Shown here: positions 48,150 to 60,747 of the stretch, piece by piece
Layout of the letters: each line of letters begins with the position of its first letter
Position numbering within the stretch: position 1 is the stretch's first letter
DNA from: Anadara kagoshimensis
Taxonomy: Eukaryota; Mollusca; Bivalvia; Arcoida; Arcidae
Reading direction: 5' to 3'
NCBI GenBank assembly: GCA_021292105.1
Contig: CM037862.1
Location: forward strand, 7,234,765 to 7,298,764
DNA: 64,000 nt
The notes under the pieces: model-generated
Seen by the model: only the letters and a program-made list of their open reading frames with translations
The model's database searches: none
What the model was told of the DNA's origin: nothing
Program-made: the position numbers and the translations under genes

Positions 48150-48485
48150 AAAGGAGTTGAGTTGAGCAATGGTGTTTTACGTCCCAGTCAAGAATATTTC
48201 ACTTATATCGAGACGTCGCCAGCTATGTATAGGCAAAGATGCAGAAATTTTACCTGTGTGTTGCGCTGATGGCATTATACAGCAGGGTTCTTTAACGTGC
48301 CAAGCCCACCGTGACACAGGACCTTGTTTATTTTATGTTCCCATCCGAAAGAACCGTGGCTTTCATTTCGTAATCCCGAGTGTTTGGCGAAAGAACAGTC
48401 ACTACCCACTTTCAAGTCTTGGGTCAGACCCGGCCTCCCACTTACTGAGCAAGCACTCTACCGACTGAGCTACTGTAGTGGTCAG
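48150..48485 (-). repeat. tRNA-derived SINE, minus strand
   Basis: Read on the minus strand, the head is TAGCTCAGTCGGTAGAGTGC then TTGCTCAGTAAGTGGGAGGC, very close to a real tRNA A-box region. Then come TTCTTTCGGATGGGAACATA, CTGCTGTATAATGCCATCAG and an end matching AGTGAAATATTCTTGACTGG. Two overlapping plus-strand frames here are artefacts of the repeat. Confidence 0.8.
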
Positions 48486-48954
48486 CCGAAAAAGGGGAGA
48501 AAAGTCAATGTGGATTGGGAATTTTTTTTATCTAATTGGGGGAAAATTATTTCCTTTTTGCATTGGGAATCCCTCCCAATTTCAGCAGTAAATATAGGGT
48601 AGGAAAACCCCGATGGCATACACAAAATTTTCTTTCCCTAATAGACTTGTAATCCTTGGAATGATTTACTATTATTCATCACACTTCTTTGTGATTTTCA
48701 CATCATTTTATCTTAAAATATAAAATCAGAAACCATGATCCATTTACAAATGTCTACTTAGTATACATGTATAATAAAAATTACCAAAATTTGAAAATAA
48801 TAAAAATCTTTATAAAATATCATTTTGGTTCTCTAACACTATAGTGAGGTATGAAGGCCAATAAAGTAAACAAATGTTTGTAAGTGAGTGGACTACTTAC
48901 AATTTTATATCCGCCATATGATTCAAAAGTTTTTAAATCCTTAAAAACATAAAC

Positions 48955-49412
48955 TGTCAAACCTGTACGAAAAGGCCATTTAAGGGAACAAGTAAAATGG
49001 CTTTTCTGGGAAGGAGGCTGTCCATATATACAGGCATAAATAACATGCATAAAGAGCAATTGGAATAAGATTTTAAAATTTGAAAACTTGATTTGAAAAT
49101 AAAAGGCCCAGGTTTCAGCTCAGGTGAGCTTAAAATTTACTTTGTTGAAAACACTGAAAATTAAAATTAAATTTGATCTATAACTCAATTCCTGTTGTTC
49201 AGTTCACCAGATGGATTAAATTAAAACAAGAACATGTAAAGTCAAACCTGCCTTAAAAGCCACCTCTATATAGGGGCACCTGCTTTTAAAAGCCAGTATA
49301 ATTCTAATTGTTCTTTGGTCAACTTATTTGAACCTGTATATAAGGGCCACCTGTCAATAAGTACCAGTTTTATTGATTCCCTTGAGTTGCCTTTGTAGAC
49401 AGGTTTGACTGA
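48955..49412. mobile_element. MITE family GTCAAACCTGTCT, half copy and complete copy
   Basis: 48955-49060 has GTCAAACCTGTACGAAAAGG and a TATATACAGGCATAAATAAC end. 49240-49412 runs from GTCAAACCTGCCTTAAAAGC to CTTTGTAGACAGGTTTGAC with clear inverted ends. Confidence 0.65.
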
Positions 49413-52400
49413 TATGTAATAAACATGCTAATGCTAATATTTATGTTAAAGATTTAAATATAAAATATTACAAAGAACAGTTACAGAGAGGAGAGAGAGA
49501 AGAGAATGGAGGGAGAGAGGAAGAGAAAGGGAAGGCGTTATTAGTTTAGTTATTAGTAATCATTAAATATTGTGGCAGTATAAAATTTAATATTATAACA
49601 GTTGTATATATTTATCTATATAATTAATTATTTAATATGGCAAATTTAATCACAACCTCTATAGGAAATAAATAAAAATGCTTTAAAATTAAATTCTGAT
49701 ATACACATTTATCACAAAATATTTCCTTGTTTAACAAAACAGTCAATCATTATTTAATAATAATAAGAATGTAACATTGTTTATATGTGACATAAAATGA
49801 ACTACTGGTAAAATTACCAAACTTAAAAATTAAAACATGATGTTGGTTAAAGTAGATATATCATATTTCACTCTTCATGCAAGTAATAACAATTATGCCT
49901 TAATTCTCAATATTACCGGCATATGACATAAATCATCTCTGCCCCTTGATTAGTTTAGCAATATCACATGATTATTTAATATCTAAACACATACCAATGC
50001 AATAGATTTTGCAGTTCATATGATGTCACATTATGTTACAACAACTGTATGACAACTATAAACGTAATCCCCAAAAAAGTAAAAACTCAGAAAGCTGGAA
50101 AGTCATGCAAAATACATGAATGTCCTGGTAGCTAAATCCATAACCTGCTAGTGTTCCATTACAATAACAAATACAACTAAGCACATTAATGAGATATGGT
50201 TTCTAAAAGTTCAAGTTCTGAATTCTGCCATTATGACATACAAATGTGTCTTTACCCATGAAAGCTTTTTTGGTGTTACTGAATCAATCCAAGTGTGGCA
50301 AGCTGGCATAACTAATGACAACACATTACACAGCTTCATTTCTTAAACAAAAGAGTGTCATGACATATAAACAATGACCTTTCATTTATGAAAAATGGAT
50401 AAACTTAAAAATTAAAAGGTCAAAAGGTCATGTTGATGCTGCATTCTTATTAAAATATATTATTGTAAGTATTCGAATATATCTATATTTCATATTTACA
50501 ATTATTTAAAAAATAAAATAATTAATAAGCTTATTTACAAATTAAACATAAAAAATTACATACATGTAAATATCTGAAAGACAAAATTCAATAAATAGTT
50601 TTATGAATAACGCACACAAAAAAATCAGAATATACTTTTATAACTCTCTTTATAACTCTCCAGATAAAACTGTTAATAACAATATCATAAACAGTGTTAA
50701 TAATTAACAAACACAACAACCCAGTTGTTCAAACCTCTGCTAGCTTAACCTAACCAGCTGATGTTCAAAACTCAGTTTTAGCTAAACCTAACCTATGTTA
50801 GCATGGTTAGCTTGAACTAACCTAACCAGCTAATGTTCAAAGTCCAGATAGGTTAACCTAACCAGATAGTTTGAGTTCTGACTCAATCTACTGCTTTATG
50901 TTGAATGTAGTTCACTTTCTTGCATTGTAAAGGAGGGAGCGAAAAAAAGTCTAAACGAATCAAATCCTTATATCCGTATATCTTTGCACAATTGCAAAGT
51001 TCAATGTAAAAAGTTCCTAGTTTACACTGATAGGGGACTTAGAATGGCCTAAGCAATACTTTCAGCATGCTTGAGCAATATTTTTTAATATTAGTGTTGA
51101 ATTGAATTTACATTAAAATGTAGATAATTACTATTACAATGTATCAGTAAAACATAATTTATCTATATGCTTAGTATCAATAACAATAAAACCATTATTC
51201 TATTACAGTACATGTACAAACCATTTGGTAAAGCTAACAGAGACTAAAACAACTGGGCCCAATGTAGACACCCATATCCAAGTTGAGCCAATAAATGTGA
51301 TTATGATATGAAAATAAGTGTGTCACTTATAAAAGAATGTAATGAAAATGGTATTAGTATTTATACCAATACATTTAATCTTATCTACATAATTATTAAG
51401 TTCTTAAATCTTCTATTATCCTATATTTGGGCCACCACCCAGAGTTTGGACTGGACCAGCAATATTGGAAAATGGATTCAGTTAATTGCCTTTCAATGTC
51501 AAGTTAAATTGTGAAAATGTTGAACTGTAATACTCTTAAATGCATACTTGGTTCCAGGAAAATCAGTCTTGGATCAGCACAATGCATACAACTTCAAGGC
51601 TCAGAAGATCCAATTGTCCTATCCAGTGGAAATTTGTTTGGACCAGATGTTTTCAAACCTTGCTGTTACAAGAGTAGTGGGTAAATACCGGTAATGCATT
51701 TTAAGCCACGTTAACAGCGTGTCGAGAAGCAAATACTGGTAACAAGTATGATGCACTGTATGTATGGTACACTGTACAACCAGGAATGACAACAACAATC
51801 TGTATACCGGTATACCAGATATATTCAGGAACACAAGTTCAAATTTAAACATTCATTTTTCATTCAAATGGTCTTGAAGCAGTAACATTTTTATCTAAAT
51901 ATTTAAAACATAAATTCCTCTACAAAATAACTTGACACTGAAAAAGCAATTACATTGCATTGATAATGTGAGCCTTTCTTCAGAATTAATACTTGTAATT
52001 TTACACTCGGGTGCTATTCTAATATCACCATGGTGAAAATTAATGTTTATGTCACTGTGTTTCTGACAACAAAATTTGAAAAATTTCCATTAGAATTCCA
52101 AAAAACTAGAATAAAGTATGGTATAGTTCACTTACTTCAGTCTGGTCACAAATGAATATCAATATGTACATTCCCATTGTGTATTTACACCAAAAGCAAT
52201 GCCTTTGGTTTGCCAGATTTTCAAAATGTAAAATCCCCCATAACAGCTACATTTCTTACCTTACAGAGATGAGGATATGCATACAGTTTCCAGTTTAAGT
52301 AACAAACTTCACTCAAATTTGTGGGATTTTCTAAAAAAAATATTCCAAAATTTGCCTTAAGAAACACAATGACACAAACAATGGGTGTAATACTAATATG

Positions 52401-53089
52401 ACCATAACATAGAATCTCTAGGTTTCCACAAATTTAAAATAATTAGTAGCCAAATTTCCAAAATTTGAGAAAATATATTCCTTTTTAAAGTATTTTTCCA
52501 CAAATTTGCTAAAATAGGTTACTTTTTGAAAGAATTCCTCAGAATTTAGTAGCCAATGGCGATTTTGGCTACCAGGAATGGAAACATAGATAGAATTACT
52601 GTACCACATGGTTTCCAGTGTGTTTGTAGATAATAATAGACAATCAGTATAGTCTTAACTCTTAAGTTATCTTAAGGTTTATCATAAAATTTTGAATTTC
52701 AAATCCAGATATTCTTTCACTGCCATTACTGTACACCTCAGATTAGGCTTCATTGTTCTTCAGAGCCTAATATTTGTTTTCCAAAAATTACTGAAAACAT
52801 GATTAAAATGATATAATGACAAGTTGAACTTGTAGAACAAAAACAGATTTTTGCAGAAATTGACTAGGTTGTCATTCCTGGTATCCAAAATTGCCATTGG
52901 CAATTTATGGAATCATTTTGTCAATGCCCCAAAAAACCTGTAGACTTGGTGTAGCTGATTACTGAGTCATACTGACAGGTATTGGAAAGATTATTTAAGG
53001 CTTCTTCAACCAGTACTTAATTTCATGTAATGATCAATATTAGAACAGCCCTTAATTAAACTCAAAATATATATAATCACATGTATTAT
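49413..53089. other. AT-rich stretch downstream of the SH2-WW gene
   Basis: No exon was recognised. It contains a purine-rich GAGAGAGG tract (49480-49530) and a small cluster of repeated words TAACCTAACCAGCTRATGTT at 50715-50885 with partly inverted ends, probably a MITE. The rest is anonymous sequence. If the SH2-WW gene has more 3' exons they would lie here, but none was found. Confidence 0.4.
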
Positions 53090-55202
53090 CTAAAACCGAG
53101 TATTATCACTACCTGAATCTGGTTGTAACAAATAATTTGTACTTAAGTGTCTCTTATAAATAAACTGAAGTTTTTTAAGATTAGCATTTTGTTCTGCACT
53201 TAACTTGCGCTGTACATCTTCTGGAAGTTTCCATGATGTTACCCAACAGAATTCTGAAAAAATATTCTACCATAGGTCGGCTGGTCCTTACTTCTGTGAA
53301 GTGTCCAGCCCATTGGTAAATCAGACATATCTCTAGGTATTCCACAATCACAGCGTTCGTTTTGACGTAACACTTCTTTAAGTCTCTCTGAAATGTCCTC
53401 TTCTGTATTCCGTGGATGTGAATAATAAGGATCCTTCTCAACAGTTCTGTGAGAACCAGGTGGTTGTGCCTCAGCTGGAACTGGCACTGGTGGCCTATCT
53501 GCAGGGTTGTAATTATCAACTGACATACCACGTTGTGATAAACCATTTTGTGATATATTTCTTGGTAGACTCAATGCACTACCAAATGGAGGGCCACCCA
53601 TAGGAGAAGTATCTGATGGGTTCCTTTGTAAACTAGACTGGCTCCCAAAACTAGACCCACTTGGTCGTCGTGGTAAATTATTTGGTCTGGGTGGCAATCT
53701 TGGAGGATTATCCGGTTGAGGTAATTGCTCTTGAGGCTGTTGTTCAGGGTACGGGAGCGTAAATGAACCACCTGAAGACCCACCTGAATAATCACTATAA
53801 CGACTTGTATTTCTTGAAATTGGGTATAAAAATCTCACATTGTTAACTTTTTCAAGGTTTTTAACTTCATTTTCCCCATAAAAGATAATTAAGTCTGCTA
53901 CTGTTGGAAATTTTTTCTTGAACTAGGTAATATTGTCGACATGTTGCTAACGTTTCTATCACAATGTTTGTATGGCGAACTGATTTGTCTTTTACACTGA
54001 AATTATAAAACAAATTTAGTTAAACTCTCAATCTTTACAGTAGTGATATACTGATGATCAATTATAATCAATAATCAATCGATTATGACCAGATTTTAAG
54101 CACTGGATAAAAGTATTAAATAATCAATAACTGGTTTCTGTTTTTACTGAAGTCAAGAATTATCAAAAATATCATTGCCTTTGCTCTTCTGAGTGGTGGG
54201 TTATTTCAGGTCCCTGGATCTACAGATAGGTATAGAGTATGACTACGGTATACACAGCACAAAATTATCTAGAGATGACAAAAGTTATTGCTGAGAAATT
54301 GAAGTATGTCAAACAGATAGAGAAAGGGAAGATGAACAGACTAGACAGAAATTCTGACAGATAGACAAACACAGAGAGTACCGGTAGTAGACTTGAAATA
54401 TAAAATCCCAACACATAAGTGGCAATGAACACAGATATAAAAAGTATGAAGATATAATACTGTACTTACACCACAGATACTGTTAAACAGTTTGGTCTCT
54501 TAAAACTTGGTCTAACCAAAAAACAACCAGGTTTATTTTTGGACTTATGTTTCAAAAAGTCAGCTACCTACAAAAGCAACAAGCATTGGATTAACAGAAT
54601 TCAGAAATTTATTTAAAAAATACCAGAAGTTGTTCACAAAATATGTCTTCAACCAAATCTGGGGGGGGGGGGGGGGAGTGGTCTAAAGTGTGTGCTTATG
54701 GACAATGACTCTCTCTGTCTAGGTCCAAATCCCACTCAAGACAGAACCTAGTGTGAAAAAGTTTACCAAACGTTGTAGTTTCCTTGTGGCACTCCAGTTT
54801 TCTCTGCCATCCCAGAAATGACTGTCTCCATAAAAGTGAAAGAATCTTGACTGGGGCATAAAATACCATCATCCACTCATTCAACCAAAATAAACGATTT
54901 TAGAATGAAAATCACATTGTTTGCAATGCATAGCATACCAATACCAGATGATAAGTGAGTATGTCAGTATAATGAAACAGTCATACGTTTATCATTTGTT
55001 TTATCACAGCTGGTTTTCTTTATGTTTCATATGAAGGAAAACACAGGTCATGTTATAATTAAATATATATATAATGAAATAGTTATACCTCATTAGAATC
55101 TTTGAAGTTTTTGTAGTAATACGGCAGTTCATCATAATCATTACTGAAGACAGAACCATTACTGCTGCTACTGTCAGCTCTAATTCTCCCACCAGATGTC
55201 AT
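53090..55202 (-). CDS. SH2 domain - proline-rich - WW domain adaptor-like protein, three exons
   Basis: Exon 1 (55089-55202) encodes 38 residues from MTSGGRIRADSSSSNG to YYYKNFKDSNE, phase 0. Exon 2 (54470-54567) encodes VADFLKHKSKNKPGCFLVRP then SFKRPNCLTVSV, phase 2. Exon 3 (53090-53996) begins VKDKSVRHTNIVIETLATCR and continues YYLVQEK...FPTVADLIIFYGENEV. The FLVR arginine and the later histidine (VRHTN) are the phosphotyrosine-binding residues of SH2 domains, so binding should be intact. A Ser/Pro-rich stretch of ~130 residues follows (PPRLPPRPNNLPRRP is a class of SH3 ligand), then a WW-like domain (DLPMGWTLHRSKD...IFFQNS...TSWKLPEDV, W and P conserved). The frame slips by one base in the T run 53911-53916 and in the CCC at 53242-53244. 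The role as a cytoplasmic tyrosine-kinase adaptor is inferred. The family is not recognised. A splice donor (CAG|GTAGTG near 53108) could instead lead to more exons. Confidence 0.78.
54661..54895 (+). repeat. Poly-G tract and tRNA-derived SINE in SH2-WW intron 1
   Basis: A G homopolymer (54661-54676) precedes a SINE with the B-box-like AGGTCCAAATCCCACTC, CACTCCAGTTTTCTC and the end AGAATCTTGACTGGGGCATA. It is opposite in orientation to the gene. Confidence 0.65.
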
Positions 55203-55354
55203 GGTGACTGATACATTGGGAAATGTTGGTGATCAATAAATCACAATGTCATAACAATCCTGAAATACAAAGAAAATCACATAACTACCCAGAGTCCATC
55301 AAGCTCCTTCCATTGGCATGATGGCATTAAGTAGAATCCAAGACCTAAGATGTG

Positions 55355-55500
55355 TACCTAGCTTTATAGAAAGTGCTTACCCTTCCAGAACACCGGTCTC
55401 ACTTCCTTGGTGGACGTTCCCATGTTTAATCTAATTTGCCAGTTTCAAGGTTTTTACTTAAATGCTTTTGGATTGTTATTCGGACATGAATTGGTATGTC
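55355..55500 (-). repeat. Dispersed repeat family D, minus-strand copy
   Basis: CTAGCTTTATAGAAAGTGCT, ACACCGGTCTCACTTCCTTG, CCATGTTTAATCTAATTTGC and GATTGTTATTCGGACATGAA correspond to the family D reverse complement. Confidence 0.5.
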
Positions 55501-55614
55501 TGTTTTTATTTAGTGGTTCATCAAGCCCCTTCTATTGAATGCAATGACATTGTAGAGAATTCTGAGAATCAGACGATTAAATAATGAGAACATTCATTGG
55601 GAATCAGTGTTTCC

Positions 55615-57953
55615 TCTGGGTCTCAAAAATAAATCGCCAGGACTTTCGCCACTTTTAATTTTTTTTCGCCACTTTCAGTATTTTTTTCGCCACTATCAGA
55701 CATGCTTTTTGCCAATGTATTTACTATATTATGTCAAAATTTTTATTCATTGTTCATGTTAATATCATTTTAATAAGAAACATATTTTTGCCCATTATAC
55801 AGAACAACAGGCAAAAGTGAGTTTTTCCACTCAGCCAGGATGAGAGAACCTGGAGTTGTTTTTTTTCTGTGGGGGAATTCACATTGCATGTATCAATATG
55901 TTTGACTGTAAATCACTATTTATTTATTTACGGTAGAATTATGTACAAGTAGACTAGTTGGGTATCAATGTGATTTGAAATTTGAAGATTTAAAAAAAAA
56001 AACAAGAGGCCCATGGGCCTTAGCGCTCACCTGTGACCTTGACCTTTGAACCCATAACCCTCATTCATATATCAAAATGATCATTAGGCCAATACCTACA
56101 ATTTTCTAGCATAGATGCCTATACAAAATATTTATAGTTTTCAAGATAATTAACCAATTCAGTATTAATTTGCATCCGTGACCTTGACCTTTGAACTCAT
56201 GACCTTTATTCATATATCAAAATTATCATTAGACCAATACCTACAATATTCCAATATATATGCCTATACAAGGAGTTTATAGTTTTTGAGGTTATCAACC
56301 ATTTCAGTACTTGCTTGCATCTGTGACCTTGACCTTTGAACCCATGACCTTTATTAATATATCAAAATGGCCATTGTGCCATTACCTACAATATTCTAAT
56401 ATGTATGCCTATACAAAAAGTTAATAGTTTTGCAGATAATCAACTATAACGGTAAAAGTTGTGCATCTTTGACCTTGACCTTTGAACCCATGACCTTGAT
56501 CTATGTATCAAAATGATCGTCATGTCAATACCTACAATTAACTGAAAATCCCATGCCATTATCACCTGAAATGTTTAAAAAATAGCATTTTTTATCAAAG
56601 GTCAAAAACAGGGACATGACCTTGACTTTTGACCTCTTTTGGAAGGAAATAGCAAGACAAGATCAACAGTGAAAACTCCATACAATTATCTTCAGCCGTT
56701 ATTGAGTTATAACAATAAATGTCTCATTTTAAAAATTACATAATTTTACGTAAAAAACGCGTAACCTATTTTTCGTTCAATTTTCATGAAAAACAAATTT
56801 TTAATGTTTCCAGGTATGCTGAATCTAAATATCAAATCAAAATTTGCCTGCACCTTTTGGTTTCAGAGAAGAAGATTTTTTTGTCTTTTTGCTATTTTTA
56901 GTAACAGCGACCATCTTGTTGGGCCTGGCCAAACCCCGAACAAATTTTGAAAGGCTGTTACCCAGGCATGATAATCGCCAAGTTTCATCAAATTTGGCCC
57001 AGTAGTTTTGGAGGAGAAGATTAAAATGTAAAGTTTACACACGACGGACGATGCACAACAGACGGTGATAGATTGCAATAGCTCATCTGAGCCTTTGGCT
57101 CAGGTGAGCTAAAAAAGCATAGATCAGGATAACTCATTAAATTATTTGGATATAAACATTTCATAATAAATTAATTTTAATATGACTTAGTTTACAATGT
57201 ATATGTGAAAAATAATTTGTTAAAAAAAAAAATTTCAAAAAAAGTTGAATTTTCGTTTCTGACAGAGTTGTTCCCCTTGTTTTATGACAAAGCCATGTGG
57301 TATTTGACAGCCATCTCAGACTCTAATTTCTTTGGATGAGTTTACTATTTTCCATCATTCATTAGGAAAATGCTTTTATTTATGGATTACTTTGTGAAAA
57401 AGGATCATTGTGAAAAGGTCTGTTATATGATTAAATTTTTATATAAAAAAACGAAATGCATTATTTATTTACTCCCGCCACTTCCTGTTTTCATCCTTGT
57501 ACATAAACATTGATATAGACGTTTTTTATAGCAAATTTTGGAGGTTCTTCCTCAGGATTCCTTTTGATTACATCAGTCAACAGGTAAAGGTATCCATAAT
57601 CATCTCATGGCTAATTATCAGATTAAAATACATAGGTATATCGGCACCTGAAAGCAGACTATAGCCTAGGAACACTACCCGTGTCACTGTCAGGTGTCCG
57701 CACGTCAGTACACTTGTTTTTTCGGTAATCATTGAAGTTTTCACACCTGGTACATTGCTTGGGGCACTTACAGTTAATTAAGGGATTATATGTAGGTTAC
57801 TGAAGTTGTTATTAGTTAACACACGTGCTGATTTTCACATGGCATCAAATGAAATTTTTATCACCAAAATTTTTCGCCAATTTTATAATTTTTTCGCCAC
57901 TTTAATAAAATTTTCGCATTTTGCGAAAATGGCGACCTACAGCAGAAACACTG
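55615..57953. mobile_element. hAT-like element with CAGTGTTTC ends and a nested pearl-like element
   Basis: CAGTGTTTCCTCTGGGTC at 55615 is mirrored by GACCTACAGCAGAAACACTG ending at 57953. Subterminal motifs TTCGCCACTTT and AAAGTGGCGAAAA recur near both ends in opposite orientation. CAGTG starts are typical of hAT-superfamily elements. No transposase is seen; the middle is occupied by the pearl-like element at 55996-57114, so insertion order can be read. Confidence 0.55.
55996..57114 (+). mobile_element. Pearl-like nonautonomous element, copy 3 (about four core units)
   Basis: The 5' end AACAAGAGGCCCATGGGCCT is followed directly by core units (GTGACCTTGACCTTTGAAC at about 56031, 56178, 56324 and 56468). 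The 3' section has AAAAAACGCGTAACCTATTT, and the end is GAGCCTTTGGCTCAGGTGAG then CTAAAAA. The ACGC microsatellite of the long copy is replaced by ACACGACGGACGATGCACAA. Confidence 0.8.
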
Positions 57954-59090
57954 GGTATGATTTTACTGGCTGATCAAGTTCCTTCTATTGATAACATGGC
58001 ATTTGACAGAATCCACTGACTAAAGAATCAGATGACTTAGCAAGGAAATCATTGATTGGTCTGATGCAATTTCAAAAGATAACCTGTACAATAACAAATG
58101 TTAATTGAAAAGGAAAGCATTACTATAGTTACCATAAGGTTAAACATGTACCAATATGAGTGTTACATCTGTTGCATTCTTTCATCAATATCTTCTAAAA
58201 GTTACTGACAGGACTTCCAAAAAACGAGAATCATACATCATTCTTTTTTGTCTTTACAAATAAATGCATATATGTGGTATTCATTAGTATGACATGCATT
58301 TTGCGAAAATGAAAATGTATAAATATTAATGTTTACACCCAAACTGATGTCCTTGGTGACATATCATATATGTGAAATTAAATCTACTGTGTATCTTGTT
58401 TTTTTTTAACTTTTAAAAACCCCACAACAGCACATTTTCTACTGTACAAAAATATGCTATGGTAATTGAGGATGTGCATAGCAGTTTTAAATTATTGCCC
58501 ATAAAAATTTTCTCTTATGAATACTGTCAGGGTCACTTGTGTTTGTGACGGAGAATTGTACATTTTTCTTTTTACAAAAAAATCAAGTAATTTTAAATAA
58601 TGTGTGGTGGAACAGACTTGGCAGGTTGCCAATTAGCTACTGTTATGTTCAATCAAATGCAAAATAACGAACTTTAATGATGTTTATTGGATTTTCTATG
58701 AAGATTATGCACATCACAATTCACTGTCACTATGACCTGGACAGTAGCTCAAGCAAGGGGAAGACTGTGTTCAATTGCCAGATTTTCTCCATTTCATTTT
58801 TCTCAAAATATGCTGTAACAACCACAGTGACGAGGATAGTAGTCAGAAAATTCTGACCAAGACTAAAATTAAGAATTTGGTCATTAAAATTAAGAATTTA
58901 GTCACGGTCCGAGAAAAATTAAAAAGGGAAATCCATAAATCTGACACCTTCAACTTATGGATGGGGGAAAACCAAGAGGGGTTTGCTTCTGTTAATCGTT
59001 TCAATTAAAAATGTATCTATTTGTTCAAAAACACATATCTGTTGTTGTGTATTCATAAAAGTACACACTTACATAGACAATTTACGTAAA
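57954..59090. other. Stretch without recognised features
   Basis: AT-rich. A short frame at 58775-59008 has lysine-rich low-complexity sequence caused by a direct repeat (AAAATTAAGAATTTGGTCA and AAAATTAAGAATTTAGTCA near 58864-58903). No domain was recognised. Confidence 0.4.
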
Positions 59091-59099
59091 AACAATCGT

Positions 59100-59180
59100 A
59101 AACATGAACATCCTCTTCTTGAGAGAAACCCGGAAGTTTTAGTCCACAAACCTGTTTGCGCAATCTCGTCTATATCCTTC
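59100..59180 (-). promoter_or_regulatory. Possible promoter region with an ETS-type motif
   Basis: On the minus strand, AAAACTTCCGGGTTTC lies in a locally GC-richer patch about 4 kb upstream of the first SH2-WW coding exon. An ETS-type ACTTCCGG near a start site is common in housekeeping promoters. No transcript link can be shown, so this is only a candidate. Confidence 0.2.
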
Positions 59181-59417
59181 TTGTACGAAACGAACTTCCT
59201 GCATATTTTTAGAGAACCACTATCATTAAGCTCCGCTTGTTACTTACATTCTATATAGATCATTAAATCCGAGCTGTACATATAATATTAGTTTATATTT
59301 AACATTTTCTTTTTCACTAAGATATGAAAAATTAAATCAATTAGAAGAATGTTCAAATATCTTTTTAATTCAATATTAATTAATGGCGTTTGATCAGATC
59401 TAGAACAGAACGTTGCG

Positions 59418-59437
59418 CCAGAGACATATGTCTCTGG
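59418..59437. other. Perfect 20-bp palindrome
   Basis: CCAGAGACATATGTCTCTGG reads the same on both strands. A half-site with the same words (CATATGTCTCTGGC) lies at about 60027. It may be the centre of a small foldback element or a dimeric protein site. Confidence 0.6.
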
Positions 59438-60294
59438 TTGCACTAAGCTGTTAAATGTAACACTAATACTCTTAAAGACGAAATTCGCTTTAATTAATTG
59501 TCCATCAGCCAATAAAAATTAGAAAGAGTTACATATAAATTTCGATATTTTGGATGCTTTTGATTGAATAAATTATCTTTATTATGACCAATGAAACTAT
59601 AAAACATTTGTTAAATGCCCCTTAGCAGCTTAGTAAGCCTTACTAAACTTGACGTGATTTAGTATATTGTGGTGAGTTTAACATTTGATGTGTTGGTACT
59701 TTAATCTTCTGTTTAAACCTTTTAATTATACAATATATATTGCACAATTATGTTTAATCATTGTGCATGTAATAAAGAATTACCTCTATATTAAAATTCT
59801 ATTCCATACGCAGAAATCGATGCCCGATCTGACGGGTTATCTGTCCTTACATTAAAAGTCGCCCTATACTGACCATCTTTATATACGGATACAGGTGTGA
59901 TATATTTTACAGTTGTAAAGATGGTAGTTTGGTTCAGTCGAGCGTGACCTGTTCGATAATTCCAATTAACTGATTAGGGAGAGCAATGAGTGATTATAGA
60001 TCAACAAAAATCCAATCGGGGTTTCATATGTCTCTGGCTAAACGCAGACGGATTATAATCAGTATTTAGACACTAATGACTTGAATGCATCTCGTAATAA
60101 AATGAAAAAAAAATTAACATGTGTACCAGCTAATTGAAAATTTGCACAAAATCGTAATTTTATAAATGTTTCAAGTATTTGTTTAAAATACGTTTTGTCG
60201 GCGTCTTATATGCTTACTCTAAGTTTAAATAAAAATTAAATCAGCGTTTTTAAATATTCTATTCTAGCTATATTAATGTTTTTACATAAATACT

Positions 60295-60690
60295 AAAAAA
60301 ATAAATACATAAATACGTAAATAAATAAAAATAAGTAAATAAATAAATAAATAATAATAATTTCTCAGCATCAACAATGCAATCTAGCAGAACTTTGAAT
60401 AAGAAATAAATCTTCGTTTTTTTAAAACATTTCAATTTAGCTTCATGATATAATTAATAAATAAATAAATATATAAATAAATAAATACTATGATTTTTCT
60501 ATGTTTTTTTTATTTGATTCATCTAATTGAACCGACAAATCGAATGAGCTGAATATTTAATTGCAATATTTTATTTTACTTTATTTTATTTTATTTTATT
60601 TTTTTATTTTATTTTATTCATCGACCTGAACTGTGAAAAGAATGTAAGATAAACCTGGCACTGGTAAGGACAAGACCATCTGTAACAATT

Positions 60691-60745
<55 letters not shown>
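60295..60745. repeat. Cluster of microsatellites: (ATAA)n, (TTTTA)n, (GA)n
   Basis: AATAAATA-type repeats lie at 60298-60358 and 60455-60487, TTTTATTTTA repeats at 60570-60620, and an uninterrupted GA run at 60693-60743. Confidence 0.85.

Positions 60746-60747
<2 letters not shown>

Noticed and set aside
48430-48485. Possible tRNA gene on the minus strand
   Set aside because: The A-box region is very tRNA-like, but there is no anticodon or T arm structure and a SINE body follows.
48169-48602. Two overlapping plus-strand frames of 92-99 codons
   Set aside because: They lie in a minus-strand tRNA-derived SINE that also occurs at 39480-39770.
50715-50885. Telomere-like AACCTAACC words
   Set aside because: The words are part of a longer, irregular ~30-bp repeat and do not form a (TTAGGG)n array.
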